A DNA stretch of 64,000 nucleotides from an uncultured Clostridia bacterium (GTDB taxonomy: Bacteria > Bacillota_I > Bacilli_A > RF39 > UBA660), in NCBI GenBank assembly GCA_948433435.1, contig CAOJDX010000003.1:1-64000 (forward strand). The letters are read 5' to 3'. The notes under the pieces are model-generated. The model ran no database searches. It worked only from the letters and a program-made list of their open reading frames with translations, and was not told the origin of the DNA. The position numbers and the translations under genes were made by a program. Shown piece after piece: positions 55,761 through 64,000 of the stretch; the stretch's first letter is position 1; every line of letters begins with the position of its first letter.

Positions 55761-55781
55761 TTGCTCACTTTCTTTTTTTTT
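55746..55781 (+). terminator. Terminator closing the SipW operon
   Basis: AGTGAG / CTCACT stem overlapping the stop, followed by a long T run. Confidence 0.8.
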
Positions 55782-55804
55782 GTTATATTTATGTTGGTGA
55801 TTTT

Positions 55805-56599
55805 ATGGGCAAATTTGACTTTAAGAAGAAGTTTGGACAAAATTTTATTAAGAATAAAAAGATAGTAGAGGATATTGTAAATAGAAGTGAAATTCCAGAG
55901 GACACTTTAGTCATTGAGGTTGGTCCAGGAATGGGAATTTTAACGGAAGAGATTTGTAAGAAGGCGAAACAAGTAGTAAGTTATGAGGTTGATAAAGAAT
56001 TAAAACCTTTTTTAGATGAGAAATTTCGATATAATGAGCATGTTGAAATCATTTATGATGATTTTTTAAGTAGGGATATTGAGAAAGACATTTATAATTA
56101 TCCATATAAACAATTATATTTTATTGCTAATGTTCCTTATTATATTACGACACCAATTTTAATGAAAATTATGGAATGTCATTTAAAGGTTGAAAAGATA
56201 GTGATGATGGTTCAAAAAGAGGTAGGAGAGAGATTTTCAGCGTGTTGTGGTAGTAAAAATTATTCTTCTATTAGTGTTTATTTGAATTATTTTTTTGATA
56301 TTGAAAAGTTATTTATTGTTCAGAGGGATGAATTTGTTCCTGTTCCTAATGTTGATAGTATTGTTATAGCTTTTACAAGAAAAAAAGAATTATTGATGGT
56401 TAAAAGTTATGATTTCTTTTTTAAACTTGTTAAAGATAGTTTTCAATTTAAAAGGAAAACAATAAAAAATAACTTAAAGAATTATGATTTAGATAGAATT
56501 TCTTTAATTCTTTCTCAAAATCAATTATCTCTTAATAGTCGTGCTGAGGATATTCCAGTAGAAGTTTTTGTAAATATTAGTAATGAGTTAAGTATTTAG
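55805..56599 (+). CDS. rsmA: 16S rRNA dimethyladenosine transferase
   Basis: Dimethylates A1518 and A1519 of 16S rRNA (KsgA). The 264 residues begin GKFDFKKKFGQNFIKNKK after Met and contain EVGPGMGILTEEI, the catalytic NVPYYITTPI and a C-terminal helical domain. TTGGTGAT precedes the ATG. Confidence 0.97.
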   Translation: MGKFDFKKKFGQNFIKNKKIVEDIVNRSEIPEDTLVIEVGPGMGILTEEICKKAKQVVSYEVDKELKPFLDEKFRYNEHVEIIYDDFLSRDIEKDIYNYPYKQLYFIANVPYYITTPILMKIMECHLKVEKIVMMVQKEVGERFSACCGSKNYSSISVYLNYFFDIEKLFIVQRDEFVPVPNVDSIVIAFTRKKELLMVKSYDFFFKLVKDSFQFKRKTIKNNLKNYDLDRISLILSQNQLSLNSRAEDIPVEVFVNISNELSI

Positions 56600-56679
56600 T
56601 ATTGAAATTAGAAGATACTTATGATATATTAATAATGATATACTATACTAATTTTAATTTAGTAAAAGGAGATTGTTTA

Positions 56680-57459
56680 ATGAATAATAACGAAATAAAG
56701 GGATTTAGTGAAAGTTCATATAGAATAAGGATAAAAGACATTGATAACGAATCAAGAATGATGTCTAGAGAACCACTTATTGCAAGTTTTAATCATAATG
56801 GAAAAGAAGTTTCTCATTTAGAGGCAAGATTGAAGGCCTTGGAAAATTCTTGTGAAAAGATGTATGATCAGTATGATGAGTTAATAGGTGCTGTTGTAGA
56901 AATGAATATCGATAATACAGAATTTGAAAAATTATCTAGTCAATATAATCATGATTTTGATCCTATTTTGATCGAGACAAAGTTAACAAAAATGCAATTA
57001 GCTAATCAAAAGGGCTTGCAGGAAAGATTAAAGCTACTTAATGTAATCTTGTCTATTCCATATGGAAATGATCGAACAACTTTAACAGTTAGTGGGCAAA
57101 GAAAAGTTTATACATTAGATGCTCTTTATAAAAGTTTTTTGGCATTAGTTTTGAAAGAAAGAGAAGAATGTTTAAATCATGAAGTAGATATGATACGTGC
57201 CCAATTAAGATATAATAATAATAGTAATTATTCTGCCAATCCTAAAAATAAGTATTATTTAAATTCTGATCAAATGGTAAAACAAAATAGACGATTGATT
57301 TATATTAAAGAAGAATTAAAAAATATTGAAAAACAAATAAAGGATATTGGAAAGATGGATTTTGCTTTTGGAAATATGCAACTTGGTGATTTTGTTAATC
57401 CTAATACAGATGGTGTTTATCAACAGTTTTTTTCAAAGGAAAATAAGCGATATAAATAG
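56680..57459 (+). CDS. Uncharacterised coiled-coil protein
   Basis: I start at MNNNEIKGFSESSYRIRIKD (56680), after AAAGGAG; the frame extends 26 codons upstream without a ribosome site. About 259 residues, cytoplasmic, rich in Glu/Lys/Asn with coiled-coil stretches (about 35-60, 190-225) and a Met/Gly/Phe-rich end (FAFGNMQLGDFVNPN). No family is recognised. It lies between rsmA and the giant surface protein, and a terminator follows. Confidence 0.65.
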   Translation: MNNNEIKGFSESSYRIRIKDIDNESRMMSREPLIASFNHNGKEVSHLEARLKALENSCEKMYDQYDELIGAVVEMNIDNTEFEKLSSQYNHDFDPILIETKLTKMQLANQKGLQERLKLLNVILSIPYGNDRTTLTVSGQRKVYTLDALYKSFLALVLKEREECLNHEVDMIRAQLRYNNNSNYSANPKNKYYLNSDQMVKQNRRLIYIKEELKNIEKQIKDIGKMDFAFGNMQLGDFVNPNTDGVYQQFFSKENKRYK

Positions 57460-57551
57460 TAAAGTTTTGGGTAGTTATTTATTCTAAGTTTATATTTTTA
57501 TAAGACATATATGAAGTATATTATATTAAAATTATAGTAACTTTGGTCAAG

Positions 57552-57576
57552 AATAGTGATTATCCACTATTTTTTT
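57552..57576 (+). terminator. Terminator before the giant gene
   Basis: ATAGTG / CACTAT stem followed by TTTTTTT. From here to 57938 I see no gene; one 36-codon frame at 57667 lacks a ribosome site. Confidence 0.7.
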
Positions 57577-57938
57577 GTTATAAATTTATATTTCTTTAAA
57601 ATTATGATTGAGAATAATATAAATAGAAAAAAATAAATATCTGAAAAACAAAAAGGATACACAAATATGGGAGATAAAATATATGTTTTTTTTATTGTAA
57701 CAAAGAACAAAAATATATTATATATACTCATATTGTTTAGAAAAAGAGGAACTAAAAACGATAATAGAATGATCAGAGACTAGCTTTCTAAAGGGATATT
57801 AATAGATGATATAAGTAAAAATTTATAAAATGAATAGAGAATTGGTTAAATAAATATTTAAAAATCATGTTTAATTATAAAATTTTAAGAGAATTATTAT
57901 TAGATATATAAAAATCTTACATTTAGATAATGAAAAAC

Positions 57939-57967
57939 TTGTAAAATTACATTTATTGTGATATAAT
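57939..57967 (+). promoter_or_regulatory. Promoter of the giant surface-protein gene
   Basis: TTGTAA (57939-57944), a 17-nt spacer and TATAAT (57962-57967), followed by GAGAAGGG and the ATG at 58001. Confidence 0.65.
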
Positions 57968-58000
57968 ATGACACTATATAGAGAAGGGATGAGTTTTGGT

Positions 58001-61000
58001 ATGAAGTTTAATTATAAAATAAGCCTTTTTTTATCATTTGCAGGGGTAATACTCGTTTCACTTGGATTGATGTTGTTTCCTGTTAATAATCAGTTTTCAG
58101 TTAATAATATAAAGACAACGCTTAAAACTAGTATGACCGAATTGAAAATTGGTCAGGAGGTTGTAGTTACATTAGATTTGGGTAATTATAATGGAATGAA
58201 AAAAGGTTATAATGCATACATGGCTACACTAGTGTATGATAAAAATACGTTTGAGCAAGTTAAACAAGATGATTTTGTATCCTTAAATGATTGGGAAGAG
58301 TTAGAATATAATTCTACTACTTCTCAATTTGTTGCTATTAAGAAAGCAGGAAGTAAAAATACAGAAAATGTTGTGCAAATTAGATTAAGAGTAAAAGCTT
58401 CAGCACCTATTGGTAAAACTGTAATAAAAGTGAAAAATATTGTTACATCTGAAGGAAAAAAGGATGTATCTATTCCTAATAAAGATATAGAAATTAATAT
58501 TACTAGAGAACAAATATCTTCTTTACCAGGAAATACAAATACTGTTCATTCTAATATTAATCAATATAGTCATTTTAATAATAAAGATTCTTCTAAATTA
58601 GATTCTACTATTGAGGAAGAAAATTCTTCTTTAGAAAGTACTGAAAGCACTAATGATTCTGAATATTCTGATCAAGAAGATAGTGATAATTCAGTTGTTA
58701 AGAAAGAAATTAAGAATTCTAAAATAGATCATTCTAGAAGAAATTATTTAATAATCTTTGTTATCATTATTCTTTTTTTACTACTATTTATTATTATTTT
58801 ATATAAGAGAAGAAAAAATGATAGAACTAGAAATGGTAAAATGCTTTTTGTTTTCACTATCATAGGTTTATCTTATATTCTATTTGCGGGTACTGTGTAT
58901 GCTGCTTATAATGACTTTTTATTTAAAGGTGAATTAAATGGTGATTCAGAAATTAATTATAATGATTTAAAATTATTACAGTTTCATTTAATTCATCAAA
59001 GTATTCTACCAGATGATGTATTAGAAAATGCTGATATGAACAGCGATGGAGATATTACCGTAACTGATTTAACCCTTCTAGTACAAAAATTAGAAAATAC
59101 ATTAGACTATAAAGTTGAGTTTACTAGCATAAAGCAAGAAAATAAATATGTGTTCAAAAATAGTGAATTTTTATTCAAGTTTAAGGCTATATCTAGTTAT
59201 GGAGCTCAAGTAGAGAAGGTAAAAGTTAATAATATTTATTATGATGTAGTAAAAGATGAATTAGAAGATGTATATCGTGTTATGTTAAAATCTTCTAATC
59301 AAGCAGGTCTTAACCAATATGAATTTAGTGAAGTATTATTAAATAATGGAAAAAAAGTAAAAGTTTCTTTTACAGATTCAATTGAAATATTAAAGGAAAA
59401 ACCAACTTTTGATCATTATAGAGTTGAAGAAAATTTTGATGATTTGACTCTTAATATTATGTTTGATTTAGTAGATTCTGATAAGGCTACTACTTCGGCT
59501 AATCTTCAAATAATAGATGATTTGGGTAATATTGTTAGCAAATATGATATTAAGAATGGTTCGAATAATATTAAATTGCCTGTTTCGATAGGAAAAATTT
59601 ATACTGCTAAATTTAATTTGAAATATAATTTAACTACTGATAAAACTTTAGTAGACAGTAATTTAGTTAATGAAATAGAAATGATAAAGGAATTACAAAT
59701 GATTAATGATTATCAGTTTAATATTGATCATTTTGTAACTGCTAATGATACTGGTATTACAGATACTTATTTTAAAAATGAAAAGATTAAGTTGTATTTT
59801 GAGAGTTCTAATGCTACAAAATATGTTCCTAAGGAAATTAGAATAAATGGAAAGAACTATAGTGTAAGTATTGAAAATAATAAGTTTGTGGCAATTTTAC
59901 CAGGTTTTGATCAATTTGGTAAGAAGAATATTAAGCCTGAACTGATTACTTTAAGTAATGGTAAAGTATTTGAATTAGGTGACAATTTTAACTTGAGTGT
60001 TAATATTATAAAAAAGGTTCCAGTAGTTTCTGATTTGACATTAGAGGAAGATGATATTCAGAAGGAAATAAAAGTTAATTTTAATGTTAATGATGATGAT
60101 CAGTCTTTACTTGGAATGAGTATTATTTTAACTGATGATCAAGACAATTTATTAGGACAAGTTGATTTAACTGATTCTGAGATAAAAAAATCTGGAAAAA
60201 TTACTAAGATATTTAAGAATTTAGGTATAGTTTCTAATTATCGAGTAAAGGTTGTAGCAAGTTATTCTCAAACTGATCGTGTAGAAGATGCTAAAGATAA
60301 TGTTATTCTATATCAAAAGGATTTTATGGCCTCTTTTAAAGCCAATATCCTTTCATCTACTAGTGATAAGGCTTATTATGAAAAAGGTGATAATGCTGTA
60401 CTTACTTATAAAATTAGTACAAATGGTTCAGAGGATATTTTTAAGATTCATATTAATGGAAAAGATTATACTGTTACTAAAGTAGGAACAGATTTATATC
60501 AAGTTGTTTATAAGGTTTCTAATAAGGCTTTAGTTGAGAGTATTAATGTTACTAAGGTTATGAGTACTAATGGTAATGTGGCAACTGTTTCTAATATTAG
60601 TAATATTGAGATACTTAAAGATGTTCCAAAAATAACGAATTATAAAGAAACAGGTAATGTAAAAGATTCAAAAGTAATTATAGAGTTTAATGTTTTTGAT
60701 GATGATTATAGTTTTATTGAAGGAAATGCTGTGCTTCTTAAACAAGATGGATCTATTGCAACTCAAAAACCTATTAAAAGAGGAATCAATAGAATAGAAT
60801 TGGATGTTCAGTTATCCACTTCGTATGTTTTAACTATTAATGGTACTTATGATAGGGATAGTGTAGTTGATTCTACGAATAAAATTACAGATACTTTGTT
60901 TACTAAAGAAATTATTTTAATTGATGATTCTAAATTTCCTATCAATAGTATAAGAGTTACTAAAGATAATAAAGAAGCTAAGTACTTTAAAAAGAATGAA

Positions 61001-64000
61001 AAAATTAATTTAGAATTTACAAGTACTAATTTATTTAAGTCTAATGTAGTTGAAGTTACTATAAATGGTAAAGCATATACAGTTAATCAATCAGGAGATA
61101 CTTATAAGGTTATTGTAGATGGATATACAGAAGGTGGAATCCAAAATTTAACTATTTCTCAAGTAAAATTAGCTGATTCTAAAGAGTTAACTGCTGTAGA
61201 TAATAATAAAGTTCAGATTGAGATATTGAAAAGTAAACCTGTTATTAATAATTATAGAGTAGAAGAGGATATTAATCATTCTACAGTAAATATTTTCTTT
61301 GATGTAGTTGATCCTGATCATGCTTTAATAGATGGTAATGTTTCCATTATTGATAAGGATAATAAAGTTCTTGCTACTGATACTATTGAGATGGGGAATA
61401 ATAGTATTCAAGTTTTAGTTAACGAAGGAGAAAATTATAAGGTTAAAATTAATGCTGATTATAATTTAACTGTTGATCCAAAAGCAACTGATAAAGATGT
61501 TATTGGGACTGTTTTATTAGAAAAAGATTTACAGCTTAATATTGATTATCAATTTCAAGCTACTAATTTTAAAACTTATCTTGATGATTTAGAAAGTTCA
61601 ACTTTTAATAAAAATCAAAAAATTAAAATCAAATTTGATAGTACTAATGCTACTACTAATATACCAACTAAGATTAAAATTGATGGAAATAATTATGATT
61701 TACAAGTAGAAAATGGTCAATATTCAGTAGTTATACCAGGATTTAGTAAAGTTGGTTCTAATATTATAAAAATTGAAAGAATATCATTGTCAAATGGAAA
61801 ATCATTCGATGTTCAACATAATTTATCTATTGTTGTTAAGAAAGAGATTCCTACTATTTCAGATTTAGTATTAGCGGAGATTCTTCAAAATGATCAAGTT
61901 AGTGTTAGCTTTGAAATTAAGGATAGTGATAAGACATTAACTGCTATGACTATTAACTTATTAAATGATAAAAATGTTGTTGTAGGACAAATTAAATTAT
62001 CTAATGATGAAATTCAACATTCTAATAAGATTTCTAAGGTATTTGATGGAGTATTCACTTCATCGTATAAAGTGGATATTTTAGCTGATTATGTTGTAGG
62101 TTCTGATCCTGCTGATCTTAAAGAAAATATTGTTCTAGCTAGTAAAGAAATTGATGCTTTTTTAAAGGCTGAAGTAGTTAGTGTTGTTAGTGATAAGGTT
62201 TATTATGAAAAGGGTAGTGATGCCTTACTTACATATACAATTAATTCTAATACATCTAATCTTATTACTAAAATTACTATTAATGAAAAGGATTATCCTG
62301 TTGTTAAACTTACTGATGGTAGTTATCAAGTTTCTTATAAACTTGATTCTACTAGCGGAGTAAAATCTTTGAAGGCTACAAAAGTTACTTATAGTAATGA
62401 TTCTATTGCTACTATTAATAAAACAATAAAACTTGAAGTGTTAAAGGATAGCTTAACTATTGATAATTATAAACAGGTAGATGATTTTGATCATTCTAAA
62501 GTTACTTTAAGTTTTGATGTTATAGATAACGATCATAGTTTTATTAGTGGAAATGCTATTTTGACCAAAAAATCAGATAATACTACTGTTACTAAGAGTA
62601 TTAAGAGTGGTTCTAATCAATTAGAGTTTGATGTTATCGAGCTTGAGAAATATGAGTTTGTAGTAAATGTAACATATGATAGAGATACTAATGTATTGAC
62701 AAGTGAAAGTGATAATAAAGTTATAGATAATAATTTAATTACTCAGGAAATTCAATTAGTGCGTGATTATGATGTTAATGTTACTGAGGTTCAAACAAGT
62801 AAAGATAATGTTATTAATCATTATTTTGAAAAAGATGAAGATATAGTTGTTTTATTTAAAAGTTCTAATGTTACTAGTTTTGAAGTAGTTGAGGTAACAA
62901 TTAATGGAAAGAAATATGCTACTACTAAAGCTGGAGATTATTATCAAGCAGTTATTCCTGGTTTTGATCAAGCAGGAGTTAAGAAAATAACTATTGAAAA
63001 GGTAAAATTATCTAATACTAAGGTATTTAATATTACAAGTAATAATGTTGTTCAAGTTGATGTGTTAAAAGATAAACCTTCTCTTGAAGAATTTAGTTAT
63101 GAAGAAAGTAATTATGGTGAAATATTAGTTAAATTCAATGTTGTTGATTCTGAAAAAGTTATTATTAGAGGAAAAGTTATCATTAGTAATGGAATCAGTA
63201 ATATTAAGGAACAAGACTTAATGACTGGAAATAATACAGTTCAATTTAATTCTAAAGAAGGAGAAAATTATTCTGTAAAAGTAGTTGCTGATTATGACTT
63301 AGATTCTAATCAATTAGATAATAACTCTAATTATTATCAAGATGTTGTTTTATTAGAAAATGAGATTTCACTTGGAAAACGTCAATTAGAGATTAAAGAC
63401 ATTATTAGTTCTAGTGTTTATAAACAAACAGATAATGGTGTAGAAGAAGTTTCAACATTAAAAGTTGATGATCTTAAGAATTTAAGTGATTATATTGTAA
63501 AAGTTAATTCAAAAGAAATGCCTACTTTTTATACAACTATTAAAGAATATCGTGTTGATCATAATAAATTAAAATTAACATTAGACTATGATAATGTTGT
63601 TCAATACATTGATAATACAAGACAAAATAAGTTAGAAATAGACTATGGTACTATAAAAGATGGTGTTGCTCAAAATATAAGTTTTGAAAGTTTAGTTAAG
63701 AGTATTGAAAAAAATCCATCTGGTACATTTGAGTTACTTTCTGATGTAGATGCTTCTAGTTTTGCTAGTAATAATGATCTTTCAATTATTACTGAGAAAT
63801 TTACTGGTACTTTCAATGGTAATGGTTATAAAATTTATAATATGACGAAGCCTTTATTTAATGAAGTAGAGGGTGCGAATATTAAAAATTTAGTATTAAG
63901 TGGTGTAAAATTATCAGGAGCTAATAGTAGGGGTAGTATTGCTAATCTAGCTACTGATGCAAAGATTACTAATGTTCATATTAAAGGTCTTGATTATACT
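58001..64000 (+). CDS. Giant surface protein: cohesin-like, two TM helices, dockerin, Ig-like repeats, M26/ZmpB-like (partial, runs off end)
   Basis: One open frame of 2000 codons to the window end. Domains in order: signal-like helix (about 5-25); cohesin-like domain (30-166, SMTELKIGQEVVVTLDLGNY); Ser/Glu/Asp-rich linker (170-245); helix 1 (248-266); basic loop KRRKNDRTRNGK; helix 2 (282-303), ending in a signal-peptide-like TVYAAYND; a type I dockerin with two calcium-type repeats (GELNGDSEINYNDLKLLQ and ADMNSDGDITVTDLTLLVQ, about 310-368); Ig-like modules (about 370-1785); and an M26/ZmpB-like region (about 1800 onward: LVKSIEKNPSGTF, FTGTFNGNGYKIYN, KPLFNEVEGANIKNL). Streptococcal M26 IgA1-type proteases also have two N-terminal helices before the surface part. 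The catalytic HEXXH lies beyond the window, if present. ATG 58001 is preferred over the in-frame ATG at 57989, which abuts the ribosome site. Confidence 0.85.
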   Translation, partial: MKFNYKISLFLSFAGVILVSLGLMLFPVNNQFSVNNIKTTLKTSMTELKIGQEVVVTLDLGNYNGMKKGYNAYMATLVYDKNTFEQVKQDDFVSLNDWEELEYNSTTSQFVAIKKAGSKNTENVVQIRLRVKASAPIGKTVIKVKNIVTSEGKKDVSIPNKDIEINITREQISSLPGNTNTVHSNINQYSHFNNKDSSKLDSTIEEENSSLESTESTNDSEYSDQEDSDNSVVKKEIKNSKIDHSRRNYLIIFVIIILFLLLFIIILYKRRKNDRTRNGKMLFVFTIIGLSYILFAGTVYAAYNDFLFKGELNGDSEINYNDLKLLQFHLIHQSILPDDVLENADMNSDGDITVTDLTLLVQKLENTLDYKVEFTSIKQENKYVFKNSEFLFKFKAISSYGAQVEKVKVNNIYYDVVKDELEDVYRVMLKSSNQAGLNQYEFSEVLLNNGKKVKVSFTDSIEILKEKPTFDHYRVEENFDDLTLNIMFDLVDSDKATTSANLQIIDDLGNIVSKYDIKNGSNNIKLPVSIGKIYTAKFNLKYNLTTDKTLVDSNLVNEIEMIKELQMINDYQFNIDHFVTANDTGITDTYFKNEKIKLYFESSNATKYVPKEIRINGKNYSVSIENNKFVAILPGFDQFGKKNIKPELITLSNGKVFELGDNFNLSVNIIKKVPVVSDLTLEEDDIQKEIKVNFNVNDDDQSLLGMSIILTDDQDNLLGQVDLTDSEIKKSGKITKIFKNLGIVSNYRVKVVASYSQTDRVEDAKDNVILYQKDFMASFKANILSSTSDKAYYEKGDNAVLTYKISTNGSEDIFKIHINGKDYTVTKVGTDLYQVVYKVSNKALVESINVTKVMSTNGNVATVSNISNIEILKDVPKITNYKETGNVKDSKVIIEFNVFDDDYSFIEGNAVLLKQDGSIATQKPIKRGINRIELDVQLSTSYVLTINGTYDRDSVVDSTNKITDTLFTKEIILIDDSKFPINSIRVTKDNKEAKYFKKNEKINLEFTSTNLFKSNVVEVTINGKAYTVNQSGDTYKVIVDGYTEGGIQNLTISQVKLADSKELTAVDNNKVQIEILKSKPVINNYRVEEDINHSTVNIFFDVVDPDHALIDGNVSIIDKDNKVLATDTIEMGNNSIQVLVNEGENYKVKINADYNLTVDPKATDKDVIGTVLLEKDLQLNIDYQFQATNFKTYLDDLESSTFNKNQKIKIKFDSTNATTNIPTKIKIDGNNYDLQVENGQYSVVIPGFSKVGSNIIKIERISLSNGKSFDVQHNLSIVVKKEIPTISDLVLAEILQNDQVSVSFEIKDSDKTLTAMTINLLNDKNVVVGQIKLSNDEIQHSNKISKVFDGVFTSSYKVDILADYVVGSDPADLKENIVLASKEIDAFLKAEVVSVVSDKVYYEKGSDALLTYTINSNTSNLITKITINEKDYPVVKLTDGSYQVSYKLDSTSGVKSLKATKVTYSNDSIATINKTIKLEVLKDSLTIDNYKQVDDFDHSKVTLSFDVIDNDHSFISGNAILTKKSDNTTVTKSIKSGSNQLEFDVIELEKYEFVVNVTYDRDTNVLTSESDNKVIDNNLITQEIQLVRDYDVNVTEVQTSKDNVINHYFEKDEDIVVLFKSSNVTSFEVVEVTINGKKYATTKAGDYYQAVIPGFDQAGVKKITIEKVKLSNTKVFNITSNNVVQVDVLKDKPSLEEFSYEESNYGEILVKFNVVDSEKVIIRGKVIISNGISNIKEQDLMTGNNTVQFNSKEGENYSVKVVADYDLDSNQLDNNSNYYQDVVLLENEISLGKRQLEIKDIISSSVYKQTDNGVEEVSTLKVDDLKNLSDYIVKVNSKEMPTFYTTIKEYRVDHNKLKLTLDYDNVVQYIDNTRQNKLEIDYGTIKDGVAQNISFESLVKSIEKNPSGTFELLSDVDASSFASNNDLSIITEKFTGTFNGNGYKIYNMTKPLFNEVEGANIKNLVLSGVKLSGANSRGSIANLATDAKITNVHIKGLDYT
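59394..63075 (+). repeat. Two tandem units of about 611 residues in the giant protein
   Basis: The segment starting (K/S)KPxxxNYRVEE recurs at about 59394, 61228 and 63070, a period near 1.83 kb. Within each unit three related modules of about 200 residues alternate in a fixed order: YYEKGDNAVLTYKI at about 60375 matches YYEKGSDALLTYTI at about 62205, and ESSNATKYVP at about 59805 matches DSTNATTNIP at about 61640. Repeats are diverged in sequence, suggesting old duplication under selection. Confidence 0.75.

Noticed and set aside
57667-57780. 36-codon frame before the giant gene
   Set aside because: No ribosome site, very Asn/Lys/Ile-rich and in AT-rich non-coding DNA; more likely chance.
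58841-58843. Internal start that would split the giant protein into two genes at helix 2
   Set aside because: The ATG is in frame but has no ribosome site, and the frame is unbroken across it, so one polypeptide is the simpler reading.

Overview
The window is a low-GC Firmicutes chromosome segment centred on the replication origin. Gene content and order (rpmH-rnpA-yidC-jag-mnmE-mnmG-rsmG-noc-parA-parB to the left; dnaA-dnaN-recF-gyrB-gyrA to the right) match the Bacilli. TAA, TAG and TGA all end genes, so the code is standard and this is not a UGA=Trp mycoplasma. A ComK homologue, SpoVT, a BofA-like protein and two SipW-type (TasA-like) surface proteins point to an uncultured gut-type Bacilli lineage (RF39-like or Erysipelotrichia-like). 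That placement is inference. No tRNA, rRNA operon or CRISPR array was seen.

Layout. Almost every gene left of about 24.9 kb is on the minus strand and every gene right of 25.47 kb is on the plus strand, diverging from oriC (DnaA boxes at 25.25-25.39 kb and 26.85-26.95 kb, flanking dnaA). Left arm, reading away from the origin: rpmH to pgeF (24.9-10.6 kb: ribosomal protein, RNase P, membrane insertase, tRNA modification, nucleoid occlusion and partition, MscS channel, AbgT transporter, YchF); then rpsF-ssb-rpsR; then a possible small mobile cassette (7.25-9.13 kb) and a TasA-like gene; then a DHH phosphodiesterase-rplI-dnaB-M23 peptidase-walJ-rlmH-ung operon. Right arm: dnaA, dnaN, comK-like, a coiled-coil membrane protein, recF, gyrB, gyrA; a 1.5 kb gene-free segment with two parS sites, two Noc-binding palindromes and a DnaA box; the SRP RNA; tadA-dnaX-ybaB-recR-bofA-holB-ricT-trmN6-rsmI; pth-mfd-spoVT; a methionine T-box and metG; tatD; a TasA-like/SipW export locus; rsmA; and the first 2000 codons of a giant cell-surface protein that runs off the end.

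How the genes work together. Initiation, clamp, helicase, clamp-loader and gyrase genes surround the origin. ParA/ParB and Noc are encoded on one side while their DNA sites (parS and ATTTCCCGGGAAAT) lie on the other. The SipW-type signal peptidase and its TasA-like substrates probably form a surface fibre or matrix system. The giant protein combines a cohesin-like domain, a two-helix membrane hairpin, a dockerin, long Ig-like repeats and the start of an M26/ZmpB-like region.

Most unusual points: (1) a 1.88 kb cassette with 23-bp imperfect inverted ends, flanked by six-base C tracts, that splits a TasA-like gene promoter; removing it on paper rebuilds a promoter nearly identical to an intact one at 28.9 kb; (2) the cohesin plus dockerin giant protein; (3) a Noc protein with a long disordered insert, together with its sites; (4) a stand-alone GdpP-type DHH protein.
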